DNA of 59,424 nt from Prescottella subtropica (GTDB taxonomy: Bacteria > Actinomycetota > Actinomycetes > Mycobacteriales > Mycobacteriaceae): assembly GCF_005434945.1 (NCBI RefSeq), contig NZ_SKCH01000022.1:1-59424 (forward strand), written 5' to 3'. Made by a program: the position numbers and the translations under genes. Position 1 is the first letter of the stretch. Each line of letters starts with the position of its first letter. Shown one piece after another: positions 34,362 through 43,090 of this stretch. The notes beneath the pieces are model-generated. The model ran no database searches and had not been told where the DNA came from. It saw only the letters and a list, made by a program, of their open reading frames with translations.

Positions 34362-35419
34362 TACGCCCATCCTCCCTGCTTGGTGCGGGTCTTGCGGAGC
34401 ATCCAGAAGAAGAACGGCCCACCGACGAGGGAGGTGAGCATGCCCAGCGGCAGGTCGGCGTTGGTGACGAGGGTGCGGGCGCCGAGGTCGGCGGCGAGCA
34501 GCACGATCGCGCCGCCGAGTGCGCTCGCCGGCAGCAGCAGCCGGTGTCCGGGTCCGACGAGGCCCCGCATCATGTGCGGCACCACCAGGCCGACGAACAG
34601 GATGATGCCGGTGAACGCGACACTCGACGACACGAGGACCGCGACGATCACGACGACGATGATCCGCAGCTTCTCGACGTCGACACCGAGATGCCGGGCC
34701 GCGCTCTCCCCGAGCGCCAGCAGGTCCAGTTTGGGGGCGAGCACCATCGACGCCGCGATCCCGGCGATCGCCATCGGGACGACGATCGCGACCGCGTTCC
34801 AGGTGGCGCCGTTGAGGCTGCCCATCTGCCAGAACACGATCTGGTCGCGGGCGGCGGGGCTCGCCACGAATGTGAAGTAGGCGATGAGACCGCCCGCGAA
34901 CGCGTTGATCGCGACACCGGTGAGGACCAGTGTCACCACCTCGGTGCGGCCCTCGGAACGGGCCAGCAGGTAGACGAGGCCGGTGGTGATCAGACCGGAG
35001 ACGAACGCGGCCGCCGCGACGACCGGCCCGGCACTGAACGCGCCGCCGAGGACGATGACCGCGCTCGCACCGACCGCCGCGCCCGCCGAGACACCGATGA
35101 CACCGGGTTCGGCGAGCGGGTTGGCGAACACGCCCTGCAGCAGCGCGCCGGCGCAGCCGAGGGCGGCGCCGACGAAGATCGCGAGCACCACCCGCGGGAA
35201 CCGCACCTGCCACAACGTCACCTCACCGGCCGGATGCGCCGGCATCGGACCGATGTCGAGCCCGATCCGGTGCAGGATCGACCCGAGCACCTCGCCCGGC
35301 CCGGTGGGGACCTGGCCGAGGCACGCGGACGCCAACGCGAGCACGACGAGAAGGGCGATCAGGCCCGTGAGGACGGAGCCCGCACGGATCCGGGGGCGGG
35401 AGGTGACGACGGTGCTCAT
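34361..35419 (-). CDS. hmuU: Heme ABC transporter permease (FecCD family)
   Basis: A 352-residue permease with about ten membrane helices. Landmarks are QVRFPRVVLAIFVGAALGCA and GALLQGVFANPLAEPGVIGV in the first third, LLALGESAARHLGVDVEKLR (the cytosolic coupling region, with typical LG motif) and GLVVPHMMRGLVGPGHRLLL. Together these define FecCD/BtuC-type permeases for heme, siderophore or B12. Association with a heme oxygenase gene supports heme as substrate. It overlaps hmuV by one base and follows hmuT by 13 bp. Confidence 0.92.
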   Translation of the reverse strand: MSTVVTSRPRIRAGSVLTGLIALLVVLALASACLGQVPTGPGEVLGSILHRIGLDIGPMPAHPAGEVTLWQVRFPRVVLAIFVGAALGCAGALLQGVFANPLAEPGVIGVSAGAAVGASAVIVLGGAFSAGPVVAAAAFVSGLITTGLVYLLARSEGRTEVVTLVLTGVAINAFAGGLIAYFTFVASPAARDQIVFWQMGSLNGATWNAVAIVVPMAIAGIAASMVLAPKLDLLALGESAARHLGVDVEKLRIIVVVIVAVLVSSSVAFTGIILFVGLVVPHMMRGLVGPGHRLLLPASALGGAIVLLAADLGARTLVTNADLPLGMLTSLVGGPFFFWMLRKTRTKQGGWA

Positions 35420-35432
35420 TTACTGATGCGGC

Positions 35433-36452
35433 TCATTCTGCGGTGGGATGGTAGATCGCGGTCGACAGGGCCGTCAGGACCTCGCCGACATTGGGTCCGA
35501 AGGAGAGCAGCATGCCGTCGGCCATGTCGACGACGCGGCGGTTCTGCCCGGCCGGGGTCTGCGCGATCCCGGGGATCTTCTCGAGCCCGTCGACCCCGCC
35601 GATGGATTCGAGTCCGCCGGTCATCATCAGCATGACGTCCGGTGCGGCCGCGATCATCGCCTCACTGGTGATGGGCACGAATTCGGCGGTGAGCCCGGAC
35701 GCGGTTCCGGCGTCGACGCCGCCGAGTGTCTCGATGATGGAGTCGGCGCCCGAGCCCGGTCCGGCGAGCATCGTGATCGCCGAGCCCCGCATGTAGAGGA
35801 ACGCGATCTTCAGCGGATCGCCGCCGGTGGGGACGGTGGCCTTCGCGGCGTCGATCTCCGCCTGGGTGCGGGCGACGAGGTCGGTGCCCTGCTGCGGCAC
35901 CCCGAGCGCGTCCGCGACCGCCGTGATCTGGTCCGGCACACCCTCGAGGGTGCGGGTCGGATCGAAGAAGACGACGGGGATCCCGGCCGCGCGCAGCTGC
36001 ATCTGCACCGACTCGGGGCCGATGCTGGTGTCGGTGAGCACGACGGTCGGCGCCAGGTCGAGGATCGCCTCGGCACTCAGCGACACCCCGCCCGGGGTGA
36101 TGTTCGGGATGTCCCGGGCGGCCGGGAACGCCGACGACGTGTCCCGGCCGACGACGTTGTCGCCGAGGCCGAGCGAGAACACCGTCTGGGTGAGCGTGCC
36201 GTACCGGTCCGCGGTGACGATGCGGCTGACGTCGGTGACGGTGACGTCGGCGCCGTCGAAACTGCGGACGGTTGTCGGCAGCTGCGGTGTCGGGTTCTCG
36301 GTGATCGGACGGGGGTCGAGGTCCGCGACGACCGCGGTGGTCTGTCCCCGCTGATCGGTGTCGCCCCCGGTCGTGGCCGACGTGCACGCGGTGAGCCCGA
36401 CGAGCGAGACGATCGCCGCCGACGCGGCCAGGACACGGGTGAGTTTTCTCAT
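35433..36452 (-). CDS. hmuT: Heme-binding lipoprotein of the ABC transporter
   Basis: A 339-residue periplasmic-binding-type lipoprotein (cluster A-III, helical backbone). The signal peptide ends in the lipobox LTAC at Cys23. VTVTDVSRIVTADRYGTLTQ, RDIPNITPGGVSLSAEAILD and VVLTDTSIGPESVQ are typical of the HmuT/BtuF fold. Heme ligands in this family are usually a His and a Tyr, which cannot be assigned by eye. Its ATG overlaps the heme oxygenase stop by one base (TGATG), so uptake and degradation proteins are co-translated. Confidence 0.9.
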   Translation of the reverse strand: MRKLTRVLAASAAIVSLVGLTACTSATTGGDTDQRGQTTAVVADLDPRPITENPTPQLPTTVRSFDGADVTVTDVSRIVTADRYGTLTQTVFSLGLGDNVVGRDTSSAFPAARDIPNITPGGVSLSAEAILDLAPTVVLTDTSIGPESVQMQLRAAGIPVVFFDPTRTLEGVPDQITAVADALGVPQQGTDLVARTQAEIDAAKATVPTGGDPLKIAFLYMRGSAITMLAGPGSGADSIIETLGGVDAGTASGLTAEFVPITSEAMIAAAPDVMLMMTGGLESIGGVDGLEKIPGIAQTPAGQNRRVVDMADGMLLSFGPNVGEVLTALSTAIYHPTAE

Positions 36453-37135
36453 CAGGCGGCGTACCGGTCGATGTCGGCTTCGAGGTCGGAGAACAGGCCG
36501 CTGTTGAGCTGGTAGCCGAGGATGACCTCGTCGATGAACGCCTGCTGCTCGTCGGCGGACAGCGGTGCCGCGTCGAGCTTGGCGCGGTACTCGTCCTTGA
36601 ACACCTTCGGCTTGGCGATGCCGTCGAAGATGTAGAAGCGCAGGCCGTCGACGTCGTAGTCGTAGGCGCGGGAGAGCATGCGGCGGATGATCTGCCCGCC
36701 GGACAGATCGCCCATGTAGCGCAGGTAGTGGTGGGCGACGAACACGGCCGGCGACGCGGCTGCGGCCTCCTCGATGCGGGCGATGTAGCGCGCGGTCGCG
36801 GGGGAGGCGACGAGACGGTCCCGCCAGTCGGCGCCGTACAGGAACTCGAGGTCGGCGGCCAGGGACGGCAGACGCAGCAGTTCCGGGGACAGGAACGGGG
36901 CCACGACCGGGTTGTCGGCGTGCGTGGTGCCGACCCGCTCGAGCGCCTCGTAGACGAGGTAGGTCTGGGCGGACAGGGCCGCGTAGCCGTCCTTGTTGAT
37001 CTTGCCTTCGAGGAGTTCGCCGACGAACCGGGAGCCCTCGGTGCTGCGGTGCGCTGCATCGGATTCGGTCCTGATGCGTGCCGAGAAGGCGGGGGTGCCT
37101 TCCTCGATCGGGGCTGCCTGATCGAGCACGTCCAT
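36452..37135 (-). CDS. hmuO: Heme oxygenase (biliverdin-forming)
   Basis: A 227-residue alpha-helical enzyme that opens heme to biliverdin, CO and ferrous iron, releasing iron from imported heme. The proximal histidine is in RTESDAAHRSTEGSRFV and the distal-helix glycine motif is YMGDLSGGQIIRRM; VAHHYLRYMG is also typical. Length matches HmuO of Corynebacterium diphtheriae (about 215). ATG 37135 is chosen because GAAGGAGA lies 6-9 bases upstream; an earlier start would add 12 unconserved residues. It leads the operon and has an iron box 43 bp before its start, so expression should rise when iron is scarce. Confidence 0.93.
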   Translation of the reverse strand: MDVLDQAAPIEEGTPAFSARIRTESDAAHRSTEGSRFVGELLEGKINKDGYAALSAQTYLVYEALERVGTTHADNPVVAPFLSPELLRLPSLAADLEFLYGADWRDRLVASPATARYIARIEEAAAASPAVFVAHHYLRYMGDLSGGQIIRRMLSRAYDYDVDGLRFYIFDGIAKPKVFKDEYRAKLDAAPLSADEQQAFIDEVILGYQLNSGLFSDLEADIDRYAA

Positions 37136-37177
37136 GGGGTCTCCTTCGTGACGAACCGTCGTGTGACTCAACGGCTG

Positions 37178-37196
37178 CGAGGTTAGCCTAGCCTCT
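37178..37196 (-). promoter_or_regulatory. IdeR/DtxR iron box
   Basis: The 19-mer CGAGGTTAGCCTAGCCTCT matches the DtxR/IdeR consensus TTAGGTTAGCCTAACCTAA at 14 of 19 positions, with the central AGGTTAGCCTA kept. It lies just upstream of the heme oxygenase-hmuTUV operon, where Fe(II)-IdeR would repress transcription. Confidence 0.85.
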
Positions 37197-37253
37197 CCCC
37201 GAATGTCACCGATAATCGCCCGGAATCAACCGAAAGTTGGACGCGGGATGGCG

Positions 37254-38189
37254 TCAGGCGCTCACGTCGTCGAGAGCGGCCGCGATCGCCGCCGGCAACT
37301 CGAGCTCTTCGGCGGACAGCACACCCGTGAGCTGCGCCAGATCCCGCGCCCCGACCACCGCGCTCGCCACCCCCGGCCGGTCCCGCGCCCACGCCAACGC
37401 GACGGCCAGCGGTGAGGTGCCGAGACCGTCGGCGGCGGTGAGGACGGCGTCCACGACGCGGATCGACGTCTCGGTGAGATAGCTGCGCACCTCGGACGCG
37501 TGGCCGTCGTCGGCGCCCCGGGAATCGGCGGGGATCCCGCCGCGGTACTTGCCGGTCAGTACCCCCCCGGCCAGCGGGACGGCCGCGAACACGCCGACCC
37601 CGTGGTGCGCGGCCGCGGGCAGCAACTCTTCCTCGACGCCGCGGGCGAGCAGCGAGTACTCGGCCTGCGTGGCCACGAGCCGGCCCGGGCCGCGATGACT
37701 CGCGGCGGTCGCCAACTGCCAGCCCAGATAGCCGCGGGCGCCGGTGTAGCGGACCCGACCGCTGGTCACCGCGTAGTCGAGGGTCGCGGCGACCTCGTCG
37801 ACCGGCGTCACCGGATCCCACGTCGCCACCTGCCACATGTCGAGGTAGTCGGTGCCGAGTTCCCGCAGCGTCGCATCGAGTTGGGCGAGCAGGCCGCGTC
37901 GGGAGCAGTCCACCCGGCGGCCACCCGGCGCCGCCGGATCGATACCGGCGCTGCCGCCGAGGATCAGATAGTCGCGGGGGACGACGTCGTCGAGCAGTTC
38001 CGCGAGGATGCGCTGCGCCTTGCCGTCCCCGTACGCCGGGGACGTGTCCACGAGGGTGCCGCCGGCGTCGACGAACGCGGACAGTTGCCCGGCCGCCTCG
38101 TCGCCGTCGGTGTCCCGACCCCAGTGCAGCGTGCCCAGGCCGAGCCTCGACACCCGCAGCCCGCTCGTTCCCACCGCTCTGTATTCCAT
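37254..38189 (-). CDS. Aldo/keto-reductase-like protein lacking tetrad residues
   Basis: A 311-residue TIM-barrel protein of the AKR superfamily. It begins EYRAVGTSGLRVSRLGLGTL and keeps the catalytic Asp and Tyr region, DTSPAYGDGKAQRIL. The usual catalytic Lys (in a VVTK-like strand) is replaced: the strand reads YLILGGSAG. The usual His (YxDxxQxH) is replaced by Ala in YLDMWQVATWD. NADPH-site elements such as SPLAVALAWARDRPGVASAV and VVGARDLAQL remain. It may bind nucleotide without normal reductase chemistry. ATG 38189 is preferred over an in-frame codon 12 bases upstream. Divergent from uppP. Confidence 0.8.
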   Translation of the reverse strand: MEYRAVGTSGLRVSRLGLGTLHWGRDTDGDEAAGQLSAFVDAGGTLVDTSPAYGDGKAQRILAELLDDVVPRDYLILGGSAGIDPAAPGGRRVDCSRRGLLAQLDATLRELGTDYLDMWQVATWDPVTPVDEVAATLDYAVTSGRVRYTGARGYLGWQLATAASHRGPGRLVATQAEYSLLARGVEEELLPAAAHHGVGVFAAVPLAGGVLTGKYRGGIPADSRGADDGHASEVRSYLTETSIRVVDAVLTAADGLGTSPLAVALAWARDRPGVASAVVGARDLAQLTGVLSAEELELPAAIAAALDDVSA

Positions 38190-38343
38190 GACCGCCCACA
38201 CTTCGACACCGGATGTATTCGTGGTGAACTCTGTCCACCACCGAGAACATTAGTGCCGTGCACGACGCGCCGAGGACCGGCGCGCCGGGTACCGTCTGCC
38301 TCGTGAAAATCGGACCCCACGTGTGTAATCCGGAGCTTCCCGC

Positions 38344-39192
38344 ATGATCGGTGAGGCGATGACCTGGCTCCAGGCGATCGTGCTGGGCGTCGTGCAGGGT
38401 CTGACGGAGTTTCTGCCCATCTCGTCGTCGGGGCATCTGCGGATCGTGTCGGAGATCTTCTTCGGCACCGACGCCGGTGCGTCGTTCACCGCCGTCACCC
38501 AGTTGGGGACGGAAGCAGCGGTACTGCTGTACTTCGCCCGCGACATCGGCCGCATCGTGGTCGCCTGGTTCCGGGGGCTCGTCCACGCCGAATACCGCAA
38601 GGACCTCGACTACCGGATGGGCTGGTACGTCATCATCGGCACCATCCCGGTCGGTGTGCTGGGCATCCTGTTCAAGGACCAGATCCGCACGGGCGCACGG
38701 AATCTGTGGCTCATCGCCACCATGCTCATCGTGTTCGCCCTCGTCATCGCCGCCGCCGAATACTGGGGCCGCAAGACCCGCCCCATCGAGGACCTGCGGG
38801 CCCGCGACGGCATCATCATGGGTTCCGCGCAGGCCCTCGCCCTCATCCCGGGCGTCTCCCGCTCCGGCGGCACCATCAGTGCCGGCCTGTTCCTCGGCCT
38901 CACTCGTGAAGCGGCAGCACGCTATTCGTTCCTCCTCGCCATCCCCGCCGTTGTCGCCTCCGGCCTGTTCAGCCTGCCCGACGCCTTCGAACCCGCCGGC
39001 GAAGGACTCAACGCCTCCGGCATGCAGTTGCTCGTCGCGACCCTCGTCGCCTTCGCCATCGGCTACGCCTCCATCGCCTGGCTCCTCAAATTCGTCGTCA
39101 ACCACTCCATGTACTGGTTCGTCGGCTACCGCGTGATCCTCGGCGTCGTCGTCCTCGGCCTGCTGGCGACGGGCGTGGTGTCGGCGACGTAG
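38344..39192 (+). CDS. uppP: Undecaprenyl-diphosphatase (BacA type)
   Basis: A 282-residue membrane enzyme with about eight helices that dephosphorylates undecaprenyl pyrophosphate, recycling the lipid carrier for peptidoglycan and arabinogalactan; overproduction gives bacitracin resistance. The active-site signatures are [17 protein letters not shown] near the N-terminus and [20 protein letters not shown] in the middle, both facing the outer side. ATG 38344 is listed; ATG 38359 (MTWLQAIV) has GGTGAGG at better spacing and is equally possible. It corresponds to Rv2136c in the mycobacterial order. The next small gene starts 7 bp downstream. Confidence 0.95.
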   Translation: MIGEAMTWLQAIVLGVVQGLTEFLPISSSGHLRIVSEIFFGTDAGASFTAVTQLGTEAAVLLYFARDIGRIVVAWFRGLVHAEYRKDLDYRMGWYVIIGTIPVGVLGILFKDQIRTGARNLWLIATMLIVFALVIAAAEYWGRKTRPIEDLRARDGIIMGSAQALALIPGVSRSGGTISAGLFLGLTREAAARYSFLLAIPAVVASGLFSLPDAFEPAGEGLNASGMQLLVATLVAFAIGYASIAWLLKFVVNHSMYWFVGYRVILGVVVLGLLATGVVSAT

Positions 39193-39199
39193 GAGGAAG

Positions 39200-39499
39200 A
39201 TGACGGACATGGATGGTCTGCGGGCGTTGCTGCAGTGCGACGAGCCGATCAGCGAGGCGCTGCCGGCGGTGTTCCCGTGGATGGCAGTCCTCTCCCACGA
39301 GGAGACGCAGGAGTTCGAGGCCGAACTGGTGGGCACGTTGCGGGCCGCGGACTCGCTCGACGATCCGGCCGCGGCGGTGCAGGTGATCGAAGCGTGGCAA
39401 CACACTGCAGAAGTGGTGGCCGACCCGGAGTTGACGGCAGCCCTGACAGCCGACACCGCTGGGGACTTCGGTGCTGTTCCTGCACCGGATGTTCGGTGA
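39200..39499 (+). CDS. Small acidic protein, function unknown
   Basis: A 99-residue acidic, helical protein (SEALPAVFPWMAVLSHEETQ then EFEAELVGTL, ending VADPELTAALTADTAGDFGA). The form, with a helix ending in a WQHTAEV-like segment and then an ADPEL motif, recalls small antitoxin-like or DUF proteins of actinobacteria, but no toxin gene is next to it. GGAGGAAG precedes the ATG. It is probably transcribed with uppP. Confidence 0.6.
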   Translation: MTDMDGLRALLQCDEPISEALPAVFPWMAVLSHEETQEFEAELVGTLRAADSLDDPAAAVQVIEAWQHTAEVVADPELTAALTADTAGDFGAVPAPDVR

Positions 39500-39808
39500 G
39501 TTCGAAACATAGCGGCGGCCCAGCCATGGCCTTTCGGCGGACCCTTCGACCAGCGGACCGCTCGGTGGCCGGCGGCCGACGGGAGGTGGCTGTCGAAAGT
39601 CGACGCCGGCCGCCGGCTATTGGGGGCGGCTACCAGCCGGCCGCGACGATCGAGCAGTCCATCGCAGCACGCTCCGGTGAGCACCCACCCTCGGGCCGGC
39701 AAGCACGGACTTTCCAGGAAGACGTTCTGCACGAGCTCCTGGCTGTGACCTCACGGATTACCTGACCGTCGTCGAGCAGACGCTCTGGTGCTGCGTCGAC
39801 ACCCCTGT
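39500..39808. other. Gap of about 310 bp without a recognisable gene
   Basis: Several frames are open on both strands but none shows a start with a ribosome binding site or protein-like composition. Short direct repeats of GGCCGGC type occur. I see no RNA gene or terminal repeat. It separates the core uppP block from the accessory region. Confidence 0.5.
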
Positions 39809-40234
39809 TCAGGGGACCGTCCAGACACCCGCGCCGGGTGTGCTGACGACTATCAGGAAGAAGATCCCGTCGGCCTGGGGCGCCGTGGCCACGGCGACCA
39901 CCGTCCCGGAACCGGTCTCGACCAGTGTGCCGTCGCGGTTGCCGAGGTATGCGACACCCGCTGCACCGGTGGAGATGTTTCGCCAATGGACATGAACACC
40001 GATGCCCGGCCCCAATCGGGTCACTCCCGGAGTGTCGGTATCGGTAGTGGCGGTCACGTAGGTGTAGCCCGACCTCGGGGGTTCACTCGAGCCGACGCTG
40101 AGAACGAGAGCGGCGACGGGAACGGGGAAGACGGTGTCGGTCGGTGTGGCCGCGGCCGGGTGTGCCGCGAGAAGCAGTGCAGCGCTGGCTCCGGCGACGA
40201 TGGACGCTCGGCGTAGACGGTGACGTGGTTTCAT
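39809..40234 (-). CDS. Small secreted protein
   Basis: A 141-residue protein with a clear signal peptide (RRASIVAGASAALLLAAHPA, probable cleavage after AAA near residue 29). The mature part is beta-rich: VFPVPVAALVLSVGSSEPPR, YTYVTATTDTDTPGV, GVHVHWRNISTGAAGVAYLG. It is soluble and carries no cysteine pair. I do not recognise the family; the fold may be Ig-like or a small beta-sandwich. ATG start near 40234. Confidence 0.65.
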   Translation of the reverse strand: MKPRHRLRRASIVAGASAALLLAAHPAAATPTDTVFPVPVAALVLSVGSSEPPRSGYTYVTATTDTDTPGVTRLGPGIGVHVHWRNISTGAAGVAYLGNRDGTLVETGSGTVVAVATAPQADGIFFLIVVSTPGAGVWTVP

Positions 40235-40366
40235 CGACAGGCCTCCCTACCTGGTGGCCCGCGGCCACGAACACCCGGCGCCGGCCGAAGGATGCTGTCA
40301 GCCTACGACCGCACCGCGTGACCCCGACCGTGAATCACCTGGTCGAGTCCATTCAGAGTCTCTCGA

Positions 40367-40555
40367 TCACTCCCCACCCGACAGCGAGTAGGTCACGTAC
40401 TTCCCACTCCATTCGAGGAATGCGCTCCTGGTTGCCTGCCCCCGGATCTGGTCGTTCTGCCACTGGTACACGTCGTGCCAGGGCGGCACGGTGCTGACAC
40501 GCTCGAGCGTGTAACGGTCGTGGTGTGGGACTACGAGAAAGGTAACGGGATCCAA
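40367..40555 (-). CDS. Possible small protein or 3' fragment
   Basis: A 62-residue frame from TTG with natural-looking composition: DPVTFLVVPHHDRYTLERVS followed by PWHDVYQWQNDQIRGQATRS and GKYVTYSLSGGE. The frame extends upstream as TRTYAPASAQTLSVQSLDPV without an ATG or GTG, so this may be the end of a longer truncated gene. No family recognised, and no ribosome binding site is evident. Confidence 0.35.
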   Translation of the reverse strand: MDPVTFLVVPHHDRYTLERVSTVPPWHDVYQWQNDQIRGQATRSAFLEWSGKYVTYSLSGGE

Positions 40556-40608
40556 TGACTGAACCGAGAGTGTCTGCGCCGATGCCGGCGCGTATGTCCG
40601 GGTAGCGG

Positions 40609-40980
40609 GTGGGCGCCATCGTGGCCGTGTCGACCGCGGCGGTGGTGATCATGTGTGCGGTGCCGTTGGTGTTCCAGACGATGCGCACCGCCGGCGGGAA
40701 CTGCGGGACGGTGTGGGCGTCGTCGGAGACGTGGACGTTCACCTCCACCTACGACGGCCCGAGCGGGTATTTCGGTGGCGGCCGCTCGCCGGAATCCTCG
40801 AAGCGGGCCGCGATCTCCGGATGGTGGGCGAACATGGAGCGCGGCGCCGACGTGTTCGAGGCGTGTGAGGACCTCCATCACGACCGGCGGATCCTGCTCC
40901 TCACTATGGGGGCGATGGCCACGATTCTGCTGGGTGTGGGGATCGCCGCGTGGAGGGCCGACCGCCGCCGGCACCCCTGA
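40609..40980 (+). CDS. Two-helix membrane protein, function unknown
   Basis: A 123-residue protein from GTG with hydrophobic helices at about 2-23 (GAIVAVSTAAVVIMCAVPLV) and 96-113 (LLTMGAMATILLGVGIAAW). The 70-residue stretch between them carries two cysteines and aromatic residues (GTVWASSETWTFTSTYDGPS) and should lie outside the cell. The basic C-terminus (RADRRRHP) stays inside. No family recognised. Confidence 0.6.
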   Translation: MGAIVAVSTAAVVIMCAVPLVFQTMRTAGGNCGTVWASSETWTFTSTYDGPSGYFGGGRSPESSKRAAISGWWANMERGADVFEACEDLHHDRRILLLTMGAMATILLGVGIAAWRADRRRHP

Positions 40981-41055
40981 CCGGACGGAAAGGGGGCGCG
41001 TGCAGTCGGCGGCCTCGGGGGCGGGGTTCGGTCGAGGCGGATCCCGGCCGGGCGG

Positions 41056-41682
41056 TTACGGATTCGTGAGCGCCGCGTCGAGGGCGTCGAGTCGATCGGT
41101 CAGTCCCTGCCAGTCGGTGTGGGGGACCGGTCGTAGGGTCCAGCCGATCTCGTCGAGGAGGAAGTGCCGGCGGGCGTCGTTGCAGGCGTAGCAGGTCGTG
41201 ACCATGTTGTCGGGGGTGTCGCGGCCGCCGCGGGCGAGGGGCACGACGTGCTCGAGGCTGGCGGTGTGTGTCCAGTAGAGCAGGTGTGTGGCCTCGAATT
41301 TCCAGTTCCGATGGTGGGGAAACTCGAGCGGGATCAACTCCGAGATACGTCTGGTCACGCGCAGGTCGAGGGTGTGGGCCCCACAGATCCGGCATGTCCA
41401 CCGGTCGCGGTCGAAGATGCCGGATTTCACCCGGGTGGGCACCGTGCGGCGGGCGGCCCGCCCGGTGACGGCTGCGTCGGCCGGGGTCTGGTGGTCGGCC
41501 ACGGCGGCGAGTCGGCTGCGGCGGACCGCGCCGATTGCGTCGAGGTCGAGGGCGGCCGCGGCGGCCCGGGCCTGCGGGATTTGCTGTGTGACGAGGAGGT
41601 CGACGATGTGTGCGACTTGCTCGGTGACCTGGTCGGCCACCACTAGCGCGGGGTGGGCCCTGTCGGGGGAAACGAGTGTCAT
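41056..41682 (-). CDS. HNH endonuclease
   Basis: A 208-residue nuclease. The zinc-binding pairs are CRICG (about residue 97) and CYACND (about 169), and the HNH core lies between them: SLEHVVPLARGGRDTPDNMV, with the first His, the central Asn and the following strand. The N-terminal 80 residues are helical (VVADQVTEQVAHIVDLLVTQ). Such enzymes nick or cut DNA and serve in phage packaging, homing, restriction or toxin systems. Its ATG overlaps the stop of the upstream HTH gene by 4 bases, so the two are translationally coupled. Confidence 0.85.
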   Translation of the reverse strand: MTLVSPDRAHPALVVADQVTEQVAHIVDLLVTQQIPQARAAAAALDLDAIGAVRRSRLAAVADHQTPADAAVTGRAARRTVPTRVKSGIFDRDRWTCRICGAHTLDLRVTRRISELIPLEFPHHRNWKFEATHLLYWTHTASLEHVVPLARGGRDTPDNMVTTCYACNDARRHFLLDEIGWTLRPVPHTDWQGLTDRLDALDAALTNP

Positions 41683-42143
41683 CCGTTCTCGGCCAGCGTG
41701 TCGAGGAGGGTGTCGTAGTCCTCGCCGGTGAGGAATCCGTCGGCCAGGGCGCGTCCGATCTGCATGGTGAAGCTGCCTTCGACGATGGGAGCGCCGTCGT
41801 TCACCCAGGGCAGCGGGTTCGGTTCGGCGGGGCGCTCGTAGTCCCAGTCGGCCAGCTCGCGCAGCGCGACAGAGCGGTCGAGCTCTCCGGCGGCGCGCCG
41901 GACCGCGATCTCGTAGGGGGTGCCGCCGTGCGTGCCGGGACGGATGTCTGGGGCCTCGACGCGGGCACGTCGGAGCATGTCGCTGATCGTCGGCTGGCTG
42001 ACGTTCGCGATCTTCGCCAGCGCGACCTGCGTATAGCCGCTTTCGTGGAGCTGACGCAGATCACGGAGCCGGGCGATATGGGCGGCGGCTTCCTTCGCCC
42101 GGTTACGGCCGTAGTCGACGATCAGCTGCTCGGGATCCATCAT
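41679..42143 (-). CDS. HTH protein coupled to the HNH nuclease
   Basis: A 154-residue protein. ESGYTQVALAKIANVSQPTI followed by SDMLRRAR is a helix-turn-helix of the resolvase/Hin or transposase type. The N-terminus is a charged helix (VDYGRNRAKEAAAHIARLRD), and the C-terminal part ends GFLTGEDYDTLLDTLAENG. Of the twin ATGs at 42143 and 42140, I take the first because GAGGAGGG precedes it at normal spacing. It probably regulates the operon or guides the HNH protein; an antitoxin role is possible but not shown. Confidence 0.75.
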   Translation of the reverse strand: MMDPEQLIVDYGRNRAKEAAAHIARLRDLRQLHESGYTQVALAKIANVSQPTISDMLRRARVEAPDIRPGTHGGTPYEIAVRRAAGELDRSVALRELADWDYERPAEPNPLPWVNDGAPIVEGSFTMQIGRALADGFLTGEDYDTLLDTLAENG

Positions 42144-43090
42144 GCCGCCCTCCTCTATCGGGAATCCTATATCCCCTGGACAGGAAGGAGCCGCGCCCGA
42201 TCGTCCTGCTACGGCCCGTCCCGGCACGCTCTCCAGGCCGACGGGATTGCCGGCGCCGGTCCTGCTCCTACGACGCCGATATCAATCCCTTATGCAACCG
42301 CGGGTCGTTCAGGTGCGTGCCGCGTAGCGGGGGTAGAGACGGCGGGCGACGTCGCGGATGTGCGGTGGGCAGTTGCCGACGATGTCATCGGAGACTGATG
42401 CCTGGGCCTCGTACAAGGCGACGGCCGCTTCCGTTGTTGTGGCAGCTGCATACAGAAAGTCGGCAACGATGTTGGACAGGTCGGTCACATCGTGCAGGTA
42501 GTTCGTTGTCCAGGTATAGCCGTGCGCGATCCCTGAAGCAATCGCGTACATCGACTTTGATACTTCAGCCATCGGTTGGACCGTCTGACTGGTCAGATTG
42601 TCGTCGATCCACAGTGCCGCACGTTCGATGGTCTGGTCGAACTTGAGCGCGTGCTTGATGTCAGTGAGCTCGTCGAGGACCGCTGCCGCTGCGGTTCGGG
42701 TGTCTTCGAGTTCGCTTCGCGCTTCGGGCGTGGCAGAGACTGCACCCGAGTCGATCCTTGTGATCTGCTCCTCGATGTACTTTTTCTGCGCCAGCACTTC
42801 GTCCTTAGTCACTCGTAGCGCTCGAATCCTGCGTTCGTCACGACTCTCGTCCGAGAGAATCCACACGGTGCGTGAGGCCGACTCCAGCGCTGACCTGCAG
42901 AGAGTTATCAACGAGACGGTGCGGAGCTTTCCGCTCTCGTCCCACTGATCGACCAGGTTCACCACGGTAGTCAGGTTCTCGGCGGCGCTCATCGCAGGGA
43001 AGAGCGCGTGATTCAGTACAGGTTGATCGGTCGCATACTTCGCCACGATCGGCGGGACCTCTCGGTCGTCCAAGTAGATCGAGCTACTAA

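Noticed and set aside
39630-39986. A minus-strand frame over the 39.5-39.8 kb gap
   Set aside because: It is out of frame with the secreted-protein gene that it overlaps, and its composition is Arg/Gly-rich without motifs.
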